Positions 7,974-18,368 of a DNA stretch of 64,000 bases are shown one piece after another. Position 1 is the first letter of the stretch. Each line of letters opens with the position of its first letter. The stretch is from contig NZ_JACHBS010000001.1 of assembly GCF_014200395.1 (NCBI RefSeq), positions 930,001 to 994,000 of the forward strand, read 5' to 3'. The notes under the pieces were generated by a model, which saw only the letters and a list, made by a program, of their open reading frames with translations, was not told the DNA's origin and made no database searches. The position numbers were made by a program, and so were the translations under genes. This DNA comes from Microcella frigidaquae (GTDB lineage Bacteria > Actinomycetota > Actinomycetes > Actinomycetales > Microbacteriaceae).

Positions 7974-9881
7974 CTACGCCTCGCCCAGAGGCGCGGCGAA
8001 CTGCGCCTCGTACAGCCGGGCGTAGGCGCCGCCGGCGGCGAGCAGCTGCTCGTGCGTTCCCTGCTCGACGATGCGGCCCGCCTCCATCACGAGGATCAGG
8101 TCGGCGTCGCGGATGGTCGACAGGCGGTGCGCGATGACGAAGCTCGTGCGGTCGCGGCGCAGGGCGGCCATGGCGTGCTGCACGAGCACCTCGGTGCGGG
8201 TGTCGACCGAGCTGGTCGCCTCGTCGAGGATCAGCACGCTCGGCTGCGCGAGGAACGCCCGCGCGATCGTCAGCAGCTGCTTCTCCCCCGCGCTGAGGTT
8301 CGACCCGTCGTCGTCGAGCACGGTGTCGTAGCCGTCGGGCAGGGCGCCGACGAACCGGTCGACGCTGGTGGCGCGGGCCGCGGCGACGATGTCGTCGAGC
8401 GACGCATCCGGTCGGCCGTAGGCGATGTTGTCGCGGATGGTGCCCGCGAACAGCCACGTGTCCTGCAGCACCATGCCCATGCGCGAGCGCAAGTCGTCGC
8501 GCGTCATCGTGGCGATGTCGACGCCGTCGAGCGTGATGCGGCCGCCGTCGAGCTCGTAGAACCGCATGATCAGGTTGACCAGGGTGGTCTTACCGGCGCC
8601 GGTCGGCCCGACGATCGCGATCGTCTGGCCCGGCTCGGCGGTGAGCGACAGCCCGTCGATGAGCGGCACCTCGGGGGCGTAGCGGAACGACACGTCGTCG
8701 AACACCAGGCGCCCGGTCGCGGTCTGCGGCGTGGCCGCCGGATGCGGGTCAGCGCTCTGCTCGTCGGCGTCGAGCAGCTCGAACACACGCTCGGCGCTCG
8801 CCACCCCCGACTGCAGCAGGTTCGCCATCGAGCCGAGCTGGCTGAGCGGCTGCGTGAACTGCCGCGAGTATTGGATGAACGCCTGCACGCCGCCGATGGT
8901 CATCGAGCCGCTCGTGACGAGCAGGCCGCCGACGACGGCGATGGCGACGTAGACGAGGTTTCCGACGAACATGATCGCGGGCATGATGATGCCGCTCACG
9001 AACTGGGCGCCGAAGCTCGCGTCGAACAGCTGCGCGTTCTTCTCGCGGAACCGCTGCGCGACCTCCCGCTGCCGCCCGAACACCTTGACGAGCGCATGGC
9101 CGGTGAAGGTCTCTTCGATCTGGCCGTTGAGCTCGCCGGTGTGCGCCCACTGCGCCGCGAACAGCGGCTGCGAGCGCTTGGCGATCATCGCCGTGATGAC
9201 GAGCGTCAGCGGCACGGTGATGAGCGAGACGAGGGCGAGGATCGGCGAGATCACGACCATCATCACGATGACGCCGATGACCGTGAGCAGCGAGGTCAGC
9301 AGCTGGCTGAGGGTCTGCTGCAGCGTCTGAGCGATGTTGTCGACGTCGTTGGTGACGCGGCTGAGCACCTCGCCGCGCTGCACGCGGTCGAAGTAGGTCA
9401 GCGGCAGGCGGTCGAGCTTGCGCTGCACCTCCTCGCGCAGCCGGTAGACGACGCGCTGGGTGACCCCGGTCAGCAGGTAGGCCTGCAGCCAGGCGAACAC
9501 CGACGAGAAGACGTAGACCAGCAGTACGCCGCCGAGCACCAGGTGCAGCAGGTCGGTATCGATGCCGGATGCGGCGCTCGCGTCGACCGCACCCCCCACG
9601 AAGGCGCCCTCGCCGAAGACCCCGTCGATGATCACGTTGGTCGCGAATCCGAGCAGGGCGGGCCCGACGACCGAGAGCACGACGCTGACGACGCCGAGCA
9701 CGATGACCACCCAGACGAGCCGCAGCTCGGGGCGCAGCCGGCCGATCAGTCGGCGGGCCGACGGGCCGAAGCTCGCCGCCTTCTCGGCGGGCAGGCCGAT
9801 GCCGCCGCCCATCGGGCCGCCCATGGGGCCGCGCCGCATTCCACCGGGAGGGCCCGCGGGGCGGGCCGGTGCGCCGCTCAT
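7974..9881 (-). CDS. ABC exporter half-transporter with canonical catalytic glutamate
   Basis: The 635-residue protein fuses six transmembrane helices (about 55-330) to an ATPase. Walker A is GPTGAGKT (425-432), the signature is LSAGEKQ (529-535), and Walker B is ILDEATSS with catalytic Glu554. A Gly/Pro/Met-rich tail occupies residues 1-35. It starts inside the stop of the partner gene (4-nt overlap). The partner lacks the catalytic Glu while this one has a deviant signature, so the two form a heterodimer with one degenerate ATP site, as in TM287/288 or LmrCD. Substrates of such exporters include drugs, lipids and peptides; none can be named here. Confidence 0.93.
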   Translation of the reverse strand: MSGAPARPAGPPGGMRRGPMGGPMGGGIGLPAEKAASFGPSARRLIGRLRPELRLVWVVIVLGVVSVVLSVVGPALLGFATNVIIDGVFGEGAFVGGAVDASAASGIDTDLLHLVLGGVLLVYVFSSVFAWLQAYLLTGVTQRVVYRLREEVQRKLDRLPLTYFDRVQRGEVLSRVTNDVDNIAQTLQQTLSQLLTSLLTVIGVIVMMVVISPILALVSLITVPLTLVITAMIAKRSQPLFAAQWAHTGELNGQIEETFTGHALVKVFGRQREVAQRFREKNAQLFDASFGAQFVSGIIMPAIMFVGNLVYVAIAVVGGLLVTSGSMTIGGVQAFIQYSRQFTQPLSQLGSMANLLQSGVASAERVFELLDADEQSADPHPAATPQTATGRLVFDDVSFRYAPEVPLIDGLSLTAEPGQTIAIVGPTGAGKTTLVNLIMRFYELDGGRITLDGVDIATMTRDDLRSRMGMVLQDTWLFAGTIRDNIAYGRPDASLDDIVAAARATSVDRFVGALPDGYDTVLDDDGSNLSAGEKQLLTIARAFLAQPSVLILDEATSSVDTRTEVLVQHAMAALRRDRTSFVIAHRLSTIRDADLILVMEAGRIVEQGTHEQLLAAGGAYARLYEAQFAAPLGEA

Positions 9882-11629
9882 GACCCCACCTCCACCCGCT
9901 GCTGGCTGCTGACGATCTCGGCATACGTCTCGCTCGAGGCGAGCAGCTCATCGTGGGTGCCACGGCCGACGACGCGGCCCTGCTCGAGCACGATGATCTC
10001 GTCGGCGTCGAGCACGGTGGCCACGCGCTGGGCGACCACGATGACGGTGGCGTCGGCGGCGTCACGGCGCAGCGCGGCGCGCAGGCGCGCATCCGTCGCC
10101 GTGTCGAGGGCCGAGAACGAGTCGTCGAAGACGAAGATCGGTGGTCGTTTCACGAGGGCGCGCGCGATGGCGAGGCGCTGCCGCTGGCCACCCGACACGC
10201 TCGTGCCGCCCTGGGCCACCGCGGTGTCGAGGCCGTCGGGCATGGCGCGCACGAAGTCGGCGGCCTGCGCGGTCTCGAGCGCCGCCCACAGCTCGTCGTC
10301 GGTGGCGTCGGGCTTACCGAAACGCAGGTTGCTGGCGATGGTGCCCGAGAACAGGTAGGGGCGCTGCGGCACGAGGCCGATGCGGCTCCAGAGCTGCTCG
10401 GGCTCGAGCTCGCGCACGTCGACGCCGTCGATGAGCACGGCGCCTCCGGTCACGTCGATGAGCCGCGGCAGCAGGCTGATGAGGGTCGTCTTGCCGGCGC
10501 CGGTGCTGCCGATGATGGCGGTCATGCGCCCGCGCGTGGCGGTGAGGCTGACACCGTCGAGCACCGGATGCTCCGCCCCGGGGTACGCGAACACCACGTC
10601 GCGCAGCTCGACGTGCCCGCTCGCGTCGCGCGGGGTCACCGGGCTGCTCGGCAGCACCACCGAGGAGGGCGTCGCGAGCACCTCGCCGATGCGGTCGGCC
10701 GAGACGGCCGCCCGCGGCAGCAGCACGGCGATGAACGTGGCCATGAGCACGGCCATGAGGATCTGGATCAGGTAGGTGAGGAAGGCGGTGAGCGCGCCGA
10801 CCTGCATCGCGCCGCTCTCGATGCGCCCGGCGCCGAACCACAGCACGGCGACGCTCGAGGCGTTGAGCACGAGCAGCACGATCGGGAACATGAGCGCGAA
10901 CAGCCGGCCCGACTTCAGCGCGGTCTCGGTGAGCTGCGCGTTCGCGTCGGCGAAGCGCGCCACCTCGTGCCGCTCGCGCACGAAGGCGCGCACGACCCGC
11001 ATGCCGGTGAGCTGCTCGCGCAGTACGCGATTGACGGTGTCGATGCGCTCCTGCATGACGCGGAACAGCGGCACCGTCCGCACGATGATCGCGCCGACCG
11101 AGAGCAGCAGCACGGGGATGGCCACGGCCATGATGAGCGACAGCGCGAGGTCTTGCTGCAGCGCCATGACGACACCACCGATGGCGAGGATGGGCGCGCT
11201 CACGAGCATCGTGCTCGTCATCAGCACGAGCATCTGCACCTGCTGCACGTCGTTCGTCGTGCGCGTGATGAGCGAGGGGGCGCCGAAGCGCGTCACCTCG
11301 CGCTCGGAGAACGTGCCGACGTGGTCGAACACGGCCTGCCGCAGGTCGCGGCCGAACGCCATGGCGACGCGGGCTCCGACGTAGACGGCAGCGATGGCGC
11401 AGGCGATCTGCACGAGGGTGATGGCGAGCATCCCCGCCCCGACCATCAGGATGTAGCCGGTGTCACCGCGGGCGATGCCGTTGTCGATGATGTCGGCGTT
11501 GAGCGCGGGCAGGAACAGCGAGGCGATCGACTGCGCGAGCTGGAAGACGATGACGCCGACGATCAGGCCGACGTAGGGCCGCAGATAGCGGCCGAGCAGA
11601 GAAGCGAGCATGGCCTGCTCATTCTTCAC
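9878..11629 (-). CDS. ABC exporter half-transporter with degenerate Walker B
   Basis: The 583-residue fused membrane and ATPase protein has Walker A GSTGAGKT (374-381) and a canonical VSGGQRQR signature (478-485). The Walker B is IFVFDDSFSALD, with Asp503 in the place of the catalytic Glu. This is the hallmark of the non-hydrolytic half of heterodimeric exporters. It lies first in a two-gene operon with the canonical half. The start is a GTG at 11629 or the ATG at 11611; no clear Shine-Dalgarno or -10 decides between them. Confidence 0.92.
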   Translation of the reverse strand: MKNEQAMLASLLGRYLRPYVGLIVGVIVFQLAQSIASLFLPALNADIIDNGIARGDTGYILMVGAGMLAITLVQIACAIAAVYVGARVAMAFGRDLRQAVFDHVGTFSEREVTRFGAPSLITRTTNDVQQVQMLVLMTSTMLVSAPILAIGGVVMALQQDLALSLIMAVAIPVLLLSVGAIIVRTVPLFRVMQERIDTVNRVLREQLTGMRVVRAFVRERHEVARFADANAQLTETALKSGRLFALMFPIVLLVLNASSVAVLWFGAGRIESGAMQVGALTAFLTYLIQILMAVLMATFIAVLLPRAAVSADRIGEVLATPSSVVLPSSPVTPRDASGHVELRDVVFAYPGAEHPVLDGVSLTATRGRMTAIIGSTGAGKTTLISLLPRLIDVTGGAVLIDGVDVRELEPEQLWSRIGLVPQRPYLFSGTIASNLRFGKPDATDDELWAALETAQAADFVRAMPDGLDTAVAQGGTSVSGGQRQRLAIARALVKRPPIFVFDDSFSALDTATDARLRAALRRDAADATVIVVAQRVATVLDADEIIVLEQGRVVGRGTHDELLASSETYAEIVSSQQRVEVGS

Positions 11630-11633
11630 CCGT

Positions 11634-11697
11634 CAGCGCTGGATGCTCGCACCGAGCGTGCCGCCCTCAGCGAACAGGTGCCGTGCGACCAGCGCTG
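11634..11697 (-). terminator. Weak inverted repeat behind glpX
   Basis: CAGCGCTGG (11634-11642) and CCAGCGCTG (11689-11697) are complementary around a 46-nt loop at the very end of glpX. It may terminate glpX, but there is no T-run and one arm is itself a palindrome. Confidence 0.3.
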
Positions 11698-11698
11698 G

Positions 11699-12691
11699 CT
11701 AGTGGTCCAACCACTTGTCGACGAGGTGGTCGGCCGTCACGCGCCGGATGGTGCCCGAGCGCGAGCGCAGCACGATCGACTCGGTCGTGATGATGCGGCC
11801 CTCGCGCCGCACGCCGCGCACGAGCTCGCCGTCGGTGACGCCCGTGGCGACGAAGAAGGTGTTGTCGCTGCTGACCAGCTCGTTCGCCTCGTAGACGTGG
11901 TCGAACTTGAGGCCCGCGGCGGCACCGCGCTCGCGCTCGGCATCACTGCCGGGGGCGAGCCTGCCCTGGATGAACCCGCCGAGCGCCTTCACCGCGCAGG
12001 CGGTGGCGACGCCCTCGGGGCTGCCGCCGATGCCGACGGCCAGGTCGATGCGGCTGTCGTGGCGAGCGGCGTTGATGCCCGCGGCGACGTCGCCGTCGAG
12101 GATGAGCCGCGTGCCGGCCCCGGTGGCGCGGATGTCGGCGATGAGCTGCTCGTGCCGCGGGCGGTCGAGCACGGCCACGCGCAGGTCTTCGACCGGCTTG
12201 CCCTTCGCGGCGGCGAGCGCGCGGATGTTCTCGCCGATCGGCTGGCGGATGTCGAGCACCCCGATGCCCTCGTGCCCGGCGACCATCTTCTCCATGTAGA
12301 ACACGCTCGAGGCGTCGAGCATGGTGCCGCGGTCGGCGACGGCGATCATCGAGATCGCGTGGCTGCGGCCCGCGGCGGTGAGCGAGGTGCCGTCGATCGG
12401 GTCGACGGCGATGTCGCACATCGGCCCGTTGCCCGTGCCCACCTGCTCGCCGTTGAACAGCATCGGGGCGTTGTCCTTCTCGCCCTCGCCGATGACGACG
12501 ACCCCGCTGAAGTTGACCGTTCCGAGGAACTTGCGCATCGCATCCACGGCCGCCCCGTCGGCGGCGAGCTTGTCGCCCTTGCCGATGAACGGCGCCGAGC
12601 GGATGGCCGCGGCCTCGGTGGCCCGCACGAGCTCCATGGCGAGGTTGCGGTCGGGGTGCAGGAACAGGGTTCCGGTCTCGGTGGTCACCAC
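11699..12691 (-). CDS. glpX: Fructose-1,6-bisphosphatase class II
   Basis: It hydrolyses fructose 1,6-bisphosphate to fructose 6-phosphate in gluconeogenesis. The 330 residues match the GlpX family, with the metal and phosphate motifs VIGEGEKDNAPM (66-77) and DPIDGTS (97-103) and the GGSPEGVATACAVKALGG segment. In actinobacteria this is usually the only fructose bisphosphatase, so it is probably essential for growth on gluconeogenic substrates. It is divergent from fbaA, the enzyme that makes its substrate in the gluconeogenic direction, with 156 bp between the starts. A GGAAAGGA ribosome site precedes the GTG. Confidence 0.96.
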   Translation of the reverse strand: MVTTETGTLFLHPDRNLAMELVRATEAAAIRSAPFIGKGDKLAADGAAVDAMRKFLGTVNFSGVVVIGEGEKDNAPMLFNGEQVGTGNGPMCDIAVDPIDGTSLTAAGRSHAISMIAVADRGTMLDASSVFYMEKMVAGHEGIGVLDIRQPIGENIRALAAAKGKPVEDLRVAVLDRPRHEQLIADIRATGAGTRLILDGDVAAGINAARHDSRIDLAVGIGGSPEGVATACAVKALGGFIQGRLAPGSDAERERGAAAGLKFDHVYEANELVSSDNTFFVATGVTDGELVRGVRREGRIITTESIVLRSRSGTIRRVTADHLVDKWLDH

Positions 12692-12847
12692 GGGTGGCGT
12701 CCTTTCCCTCGTCGATGACGGGATGCTCGATAGAACGTTCAGCAGGACGCGCCGGGTGGTAGGTCAGCGCACGACCAGAGTATCGGGGCGACGGCCGCTG
12801 GCTAGACTCGACACCGCGTCCACCACACCCCCAGCAGGAGGAGAACC

Positions 12848-13876
<1,029 letters not shown>

Positions 13877-15073
13877 TTAGCGGGCGACCGGGCCGCCGGG
13901 CGTTCCCGGCTCGGGGGTGCGCTGCACGCGGGCCGGGCGGCTCGCGCCGCCGCGCACCTCGAACTCGACGGCGGTGACCGCGCCGGTGCGCCAGCGCAGG
14001 TTGTCGACCGTCGACTGCAGGGTCACGTAGTAGGGAGCGAGGAAGGTCTCGCGCCGCCCCTCCGGCAGGGCGCTGCGGATGCGCAGGGCCACGGCGATCG
14101 ATCCGGCCTCGGTGCGGCGCAGCTCGACCCGCGCCGAGCCGGCCGGCGCCTCCGTGCTGCCCAGGAGGGCATCCAGAAGCGCGCGAACGGCGGTGCGCTG
14201 GGCGAGGTCGAGCTGCTCGACGAGCCGCTCGGGGTCGTCGATGGTGACGGCGCGACCCTCGGCGACCCGCTCGAGCCAGGTGCGGTCGACCTCCCCGGTC
14301 AGCTCGGCGCGCAGCCGCTCAGCGATCGCCGCGGCGCGCACAGCGTCGCCCGGGGTGACCTCGCCGCGCTCGAGCACGCTCGCGATCACCGCTCGGGCGG
14401 CGGCGATCCGCTCGGTCGTCGCGGCGTCGACCGCCCGCACCATCTCGGCGTCGGTCGCGCCGTCGACCACGGGCAGGTCGAGCGGCCGCTCGTTCCAGCG
14501 GGCGATGCTGAACGTGATGGAGCGGATCATCACGACCCCGCCGAGCAGCCCGATCAGCAACGGGAACACGGTGATGACCACGGTCGAGAAGGGGGGCCAG
14601 GTCGGGTCGTCGGGCACGACGTAGCCCAGCGTGATGACCACGCCGACGACCAGCGGAATCGACCCCAGCGCGGCGAAGCGGGCCGCCGACAGATAGGGGG
14701 CGAGCGCCAGCAGCAGCAGCGACGCCGACAGCGGCGCCCACCACAGCACGAGGGCGAAGGGCTCGCCGATGTAGCCGACGGCCGAGAGCACGAGGGCGGC
14801 GACCGCGAAGAGCACGCCGACCGCCGCCTCGGTGACCCCGAGCGGTCCACGGCGCGGGCGCGTCATCACGTGCACCCAGAGCGGCGCGATCACCGCGAGC
14901 GCGAGCGCCGCGGCCTGCACCAGGGGCCGGCTGCCGGCCTGCCCGGCCGGCCCGAGAACGAGCACCCCGTTGACGAGCACGAGCCCCGCGCTGGCGAGGG
15001 GCAGGTTCGGGGAGACGAACCAGCTGAGCGGGTCGGCCTCCCAGGGGCTACGGCGCCACGAGACCGCGGTCAT
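13877..15073 (-). CDS. Membrane protein paired with a histidine kinase, possibly a degenerate kinase
   Basis: The 398-residue protein has about six hydrophobic helices (27-190) and a soluble C-terminal half (about 205-398). The soluble half includes an alpha-helical segment (AERLRAELTGEVDRTW, about 251-266) and a beta-rich end. The layout parallels the upstream kinase, but there is no recognisable phospho-acceptor His, N-box or DxGxG loop. The start overlaps the kinase stop by 4 nt (ATGA); longer upstream frames are spurious. It may be a catalytically dead partner that senses or tunes the kinase. No named family is recognised. Confidence 0.75.
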   Translation of the reverse strand: MTAVSWRRSPWEADPLSWFVSPNLPLASAGLVLVNGVLVLGPAGQAGSRPLVQAAALALAVIAPLWVHVMTRPRRGPLGVTEAAVGVLFAVAALVLSAVGYIGEPFALVLWWAPLSASLLLLALAPYLSAARFAALGSIPLVVGVVITLGYVVPDDPTWPPFSTVVITVFPLLIGLLGGVVMIRSITFSIARWNERPLDLPVVDGATDAEMVRAVDAATTERIAAARAVIASVLERGEVTPGDAVRAAAIAERLRAELTGEVDRTWLERVAEGRAVTIDDPERLVEQLDLAQRTAVRALLDALLGSTEAPAGSARVELRRTEAGSIAVALRIRSALPEGRRETFLAPYYVTLQSTVDNLRWRTGAVTAVEFEVRGGASRPARVQRTPEPGTPGGPVAR

Positions 15074-16302
15074 CGCGCGCCCTCCCCCCGCGGCACCGTG
15101 AGCATGACGGTCGTGCCCTCGGGGCCCGACCAGACGCGCACCGACCCGCCCACCTGCTCGATGCGCTGCGTCACCGAGGTGCGCAGGCCGAGGCGATCCT
15201 CGGCGACCTCGTCGGCGGCGAACCCGCGCCCGTCGTCGACGATGAGCACCGACACCGCGTCGCCCCGTGCTCCGGCGACGAGCTCGGCCCGGTCGGTGCC
15301 GGCGTGCTCGACGACGTTGTCGAGGGCGGCGCGCGCGGCGCCGAGCAGGGCGTGCCGGGCCCTCGACGCCATCGACTCGGGCAGCAGCTCGATGCCGCTC
15401 ACATCGACCCGCACACCGCTCCACTGGTACTCGCGCGCGAGTTCGAGCAGCGCCGCGCCGAGTGCGCTGCCCGACCGCGGGGCGGCCGGCTCGGGGTCGG
15501 CGACGGTCGTGCTCGCGAGGGTCTGCAGGTGCTCGTCGAGCACCTCGGCGGTGCGCGGCTCGAGCGGGCCGCGCGACCGCGCGATGAGGGCGAGGTCGGC
15601 GAGGATCGTGTCGTGCACGACGGCGGCCGCGCGCAACTCGAGCGACCGGCGGCGGTCGACCTCCGACTGCTCCGCCGCGGTCGCCGTCAGCACCGCGAGT
15701 CGGCGCTCGGTCTGCCGCTGCGCGATTGCGAGGGTCGTGTAGGCGGCAACCGCGATGGTAGCGACGATGAGCGGGCCGAGACCCGTGCGCACGGTGGCCT
15801 CGGCGAGCGTGAGCCCGATCGACACGCTCGCCTGCGCCACGATGAAGGCCAGGGCCGTCCAGAGAACACCGCTGAGGGCGCGTCCGCCGATGGCACCGAC
15901 CAGGCAGAGCGCGGTCGCGATGCGGTTGAAGAGGTACGGGCCGGTGGATTCGAGCTCGGGGGCGGAATCCAGGATCAGCACCGGCACGGCGACCGAGAAG
16001 ACGGCACCGCCGAGCAGATACAGCCCCGCGGTGAGCACGGTCGGGCGCCAGAGCAGCACGAGAGCGAGCATCCCGACGCCGATGAACGGCGTGACGAGCA
16101 GCGGGGCTGCCGCGAGCGCGTCGACCGCGACGAGCGCGTCGACGACGATCGCCGCGGCGAGCAGCGAGCCGATGGCGGCGACCACGCGCTGGGTCGTGGC
16201 CAGGCCGGTCACGACGACGCGGGCGGCGACCGGCCGCGGCAGGCCGATGGTGCGCAGCCCGACGCGACGAGGCCCAGCGCCGCGCACCCCGACGGCGGTC
16301 AT
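15070..16302 (-). CDS. Sensor histidine kinase (HisKA_3/NarX-like)
   Basis: The 410-residue kinase has about six membrane helices (30-190), then a short helix and the dimerisation motif VVHDTILADL with phospho-acceptor His230. The ATPase domain follows: N-box ALDNVVEHAG (Asn329), G1 VDDGRGF (355-361) and the GLRTSVTQRIEQVGGSV loop. This is the HPK7 type that normally signals to a NarL/LuxR-type response regulator. No response regulator lies next to it; the neighbours are a degenerate membrane partner and ispH. The signal is unknown; with little extracytoplasmic sequence, a membrane cue is plausible. Confidence 0.88.
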   Translation of the reverse strand: MTAVGVRGAGPRRVGLRTIGLPRPVAARVVVTGLATTQRVVAAIGSLLAAAIVVDALVAVDALAAAPLLVTPFIGVGMLALVLLWRPTVLTAGLYLLGGAVFSVAVPVLILDSAPELESTGPYLFNRIATALCLVGAIGGRALSGVLWTALAFIVAQASVSIGLTLAEATVRTGLGPLIVATIAVAAYTTLAIAQRQTERRLAVLTATAAEQSEVDRRRSLELRAAAVVHDTILADLALIARSRGPLEPRTAEVLDEHLQTLASTTVADPEPAAPRSGSALGAALLELAREYQWSGVRVDVSGIELLPESMASRARHALLGAARAALDNVVEHAGTDRAELVAGARGDAVSVLIVDDGRGFAADEVAEDRLGLRTSVTQRIEQVGGSVRVWSGPEGTTVMLTVPRGEGAR

Positions 16303-16359
16303 CGGCGATTGCCCGTTACGGTCATGCCCGCCTCCGTCTCCGCCCGCAGTCTCGACCGG

Positions 16360-17436
16360 TCAGTCGCGGATGCGCCCGCCGAGCGCCCGTTCGTCGACGT
16401 TGCCCTGCGCGTCGCGGCGCAGCTCTTTCGGCAGCGAGAACTGGAGGTCCTCCTCCGCGGTCTTGACCTCGGAGACCGCGTCGAAGCCGGCGTCGCGCAG
16501 GTCGGCGAGCACCTGCTCGACGAGCACCTCGGGCACGCTCGCGCCGCTCGTGACGCCGACGGTGGCGACACCCTCGAACCACTCCTGCTTGATCTCGCTG
16601 GCGTAGTCGACGCGGTAGGCGGCCTTCGCGCCGTACTCGAGGGCCACCTCGACGAGGCGCACGCTGTTCGAGCTGTTGGCCGACCCGACGACGATCACGA
16701 GGTCGGCCTCGGGCGCGACCTTCTTGATGGCGACCTGGCGGTTCTGCGTGGCGTAGCAGATGTCGTCGCTCGGCGGGTCTTGCAGGTGCGGGAAGCGCGC
16801 GCGCAGGCGCCGCACGGTCTCCATCGTCTCGTCGACGCTCAGCGTGGTCTGCGACAGCCAGATGAGCGCGTCGGTCTCGGGCACCTCGATGCGGTCGGCC
16901 TCGTCGGGGTCGTTGACGAGAATCGTGCGCTCGGGCGCGTGGCCCATCGTTCCCTCGACCTCTTCGTGGCCGGCGTGGCCGATGAGCAGGATGCGGTAGT
17001 CCTGCTTCGCGAACCGCACCGCTTCGCGGTGCACCTTCGTCACCAGCGGGCAGGTGGCGTCGATCGCCTGCAGGTCGCGGTCGGCCGCACCCTGCACGAC
17101 GGCGGGGCTCACTCCGTGCGCCGAGAAGACGATGTGCGAGCCGGGCGGCACCTCGTCGACCTCGTCGACGAAGATCGCCCCCTGCTTCTCGAGCTCGCTC
17201 ACGACGTGCACGTTGTGCACGATCTGCTTGCGCACGTACACCGGCGCCCCGTACTGCTCGAGCGCCTTCTCGACGGCGATCACTGCTCGGTCGACGCCCG
17301 CGCAGTAGCCGCGCGGGGCGGCGAGGAGCACGCGCTTCGGACCATCGACCTCGACCGGCCGCAGCCGCTCGCGCCGCTGCGGAATGACGGGGGCCGTCAG
17401 AGTCGTGCCGAGGGCGCCATTGGTGATCGTGCTCAC
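16360..17436 (-). CDS. ispH: 4-hydroxy-3-methylbut-2-enyl diphosphate reductase
   Basis: The last enzyme of the MEP pathway reduces HMBPP to isopentenyl and dimethylallyl diphosphate. The three Cys ligands of the [4Fe-4S] cluster are at 45 (PRGYCAG), 129 (DATCPLV) and 227 (DDICYAT), with substrate His74 and His107. The 358-residue length is normal, with a 30-residue N-terminal extension common in actinobacteria. The GTG start at 17436 lies 6 nt after a TAGACT box, so the mRNA is probably leaderless. Neighbouring xseA and xseB in divergent orientation are a common actinobacterial arrangement. Confidence 0.97.
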   Translation of the reverse strand: MSTITNGALGTTLTAPVIPQRRERLRPVEVDGPKRVLLAAPRGYCAGVDRAVIAVEKALEQYGAPVYVRKQIVHNVHVVSELEKQGAIFVDEVDEVPPGSHIVFSAHGVSPAVVQGAADRDLQAIDATCPLVTKVHREAVRFAKQDYRILLIGHAGHEEVEGTMGHAPERTILVNDPDEADRIEVPETDALIWLSQTTLSVDETMETVRRLRARFPHLQDPPSDDICYATQNRQVAIKKVAPEADLVIVVGSANSSNSVRLVEVALEYGAKAAYRVDYASEIKQEWFEGVATVGVTSGASVPEVLVEQVLADLRDAGFDAVSEVKTAEEDLQFSLPKELRRDAQGNVDERALGGRIRD

Positions 17437-17442
17437 GGAGTC

Positions 17443-17448
17443 AGTCTA
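17443..17448 (-). promoter_or_regulatory. Leaderless -10 box of ispH
   Basis: TAGACT is followed by 6 nt and the GTG start at 17436. Confidence 0.6.
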
Positions 17449-17504
17449 CGAGGGTGGCCTGCGCGAACCCTGCTCATCGCTGTGTTCTCGCCGTACCCTC
17501 TCGC

Positions 17505-18368
17505 CTACTCCACGTCGCGCCGTCCGGTGGTGAGGGCTGCGGCCACGAGCAGCACCGCGGCGAGGCCGCCGAGCACGAGGCCTCCCTGCCACCAGGTGAG
17601 AGCATCCACCGCCGCCACCGGCACCGTGGGGTCGAGCGCGTTCAGCGAGCTCAGGATGCCCGCCCCGACCAGCGCGTCGGTCGCCGACCCCGGCAGGAAG
17701 CGGCCGAGCTGTGCCGACCACTCCCACACGCCGGCGACGAGCCGCAGGATCGGCTCGACGAACTGGGTGAAGGCGAGCACGATGACGATCGCGGCGATCT
17801 GGCTGGTGAGCAGGGCGCCGAGGCCGAGGCCGAGCAGCGACCAGAGGGCGGTGGCGACGAGCGTGCGCAGCAGCACGCCGATGACCTCGGGTTCGCCCAG
17901 GGCGGTGTCTTCCCCGAGGGCCGCGAGCACCGGAGCGCCGAGCCCGACCGAGCCGATCAGGCCGAGCACGCCGTACAGCGCGCCCATGAGCGCGGCGACG
18001 ATCGCCTTCGCGGTGAGCACGATGCCGCGGCGCGGTTGCGCGAGCGTCGTCGGGGTCAGCGTGCCGTGCCGGTACTCGGTCGTGACGATGAGCGCGCCGA
18101 ACAGCAGCGGGATCACGAGGCCCACGGCCGTGACGCTGCTGTAGACGAGGTTCGCGATGACGACGGGGTCGAGCTCGGGGGCGGGTGCTCCCCCTCCGGC
18201 CGCGCCGGCGAGCAGCGCGCCCGCGTCGCTGAGGAAGAACGCGAGGCCCGCGGCCGTCACGCCGACGTAGGCGACCATGATGAGGCCGAGCAGCCACCAC
18301 GACTTCAGCGAGAAGACCTTGGCGAGCTCGGCGGCCGTTGCGCGGCCGAGGGCGGTGAGGGTGCTCAT
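17505..18368 (-). CDS. ABC-2 type exporter permease
   Basis: The 287-residue membrane protein has about six helices. The order is that of ABC-2 permeases: an N-terminal helix after ELAKVFSLKSWW, a periplasmic loop rich in Gly and Pro (about 50-68), the conserved amphipathic motif TTEYRHGTLTPTTLAQPRR, and helices at the end. It overlaps its ATPase gene by 4 nt, so the two form one transporter. Such pairs export drugs, lantibiotics or lipids; the substrate is not evident and no precursor peptide gene is nearby. Confidence 0.88.
   Translation of the reverse strand: MSTLTALGRATAAELAKVFSLKSWWLLGLIMVAYVGVTAAGLAFFLSDAGALLAGAAGGGAPAPELDPVVIANLVYSSVTAVGLVIPLLFGALIVTTEYRHGTLTPTTLAQPRRGIVLTAKAIVAALMGALYGVLGLIGSVGLGAPVLAALGEDTALGEPEVIGVLLRTLVATALWSLLGLGLGALLTSQIAAIVIVLAFTQFVEPILRLVAGVWEWSAQLGRFLPGSATDALVGAGILSSLNALDPTVPVAAVDALTWWQGGLVLGGLAAVLLVAAALTTGRRDVE

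Noticed and set aside
9953..12718. Plus-strand open frame of 921 codons across the ABC exporter and glpX
   Set aside because: Antisense to conserved genes; composition rich in His, Asp, Arg and Gly without any fold or motif.
15304..18144. Plus-strand open frame of 946 codons over the kinase, ispH and ABC permease genes
   Set aside because: Same reason: the minus-strand genes have complete catalytic motifs, this frame has none.
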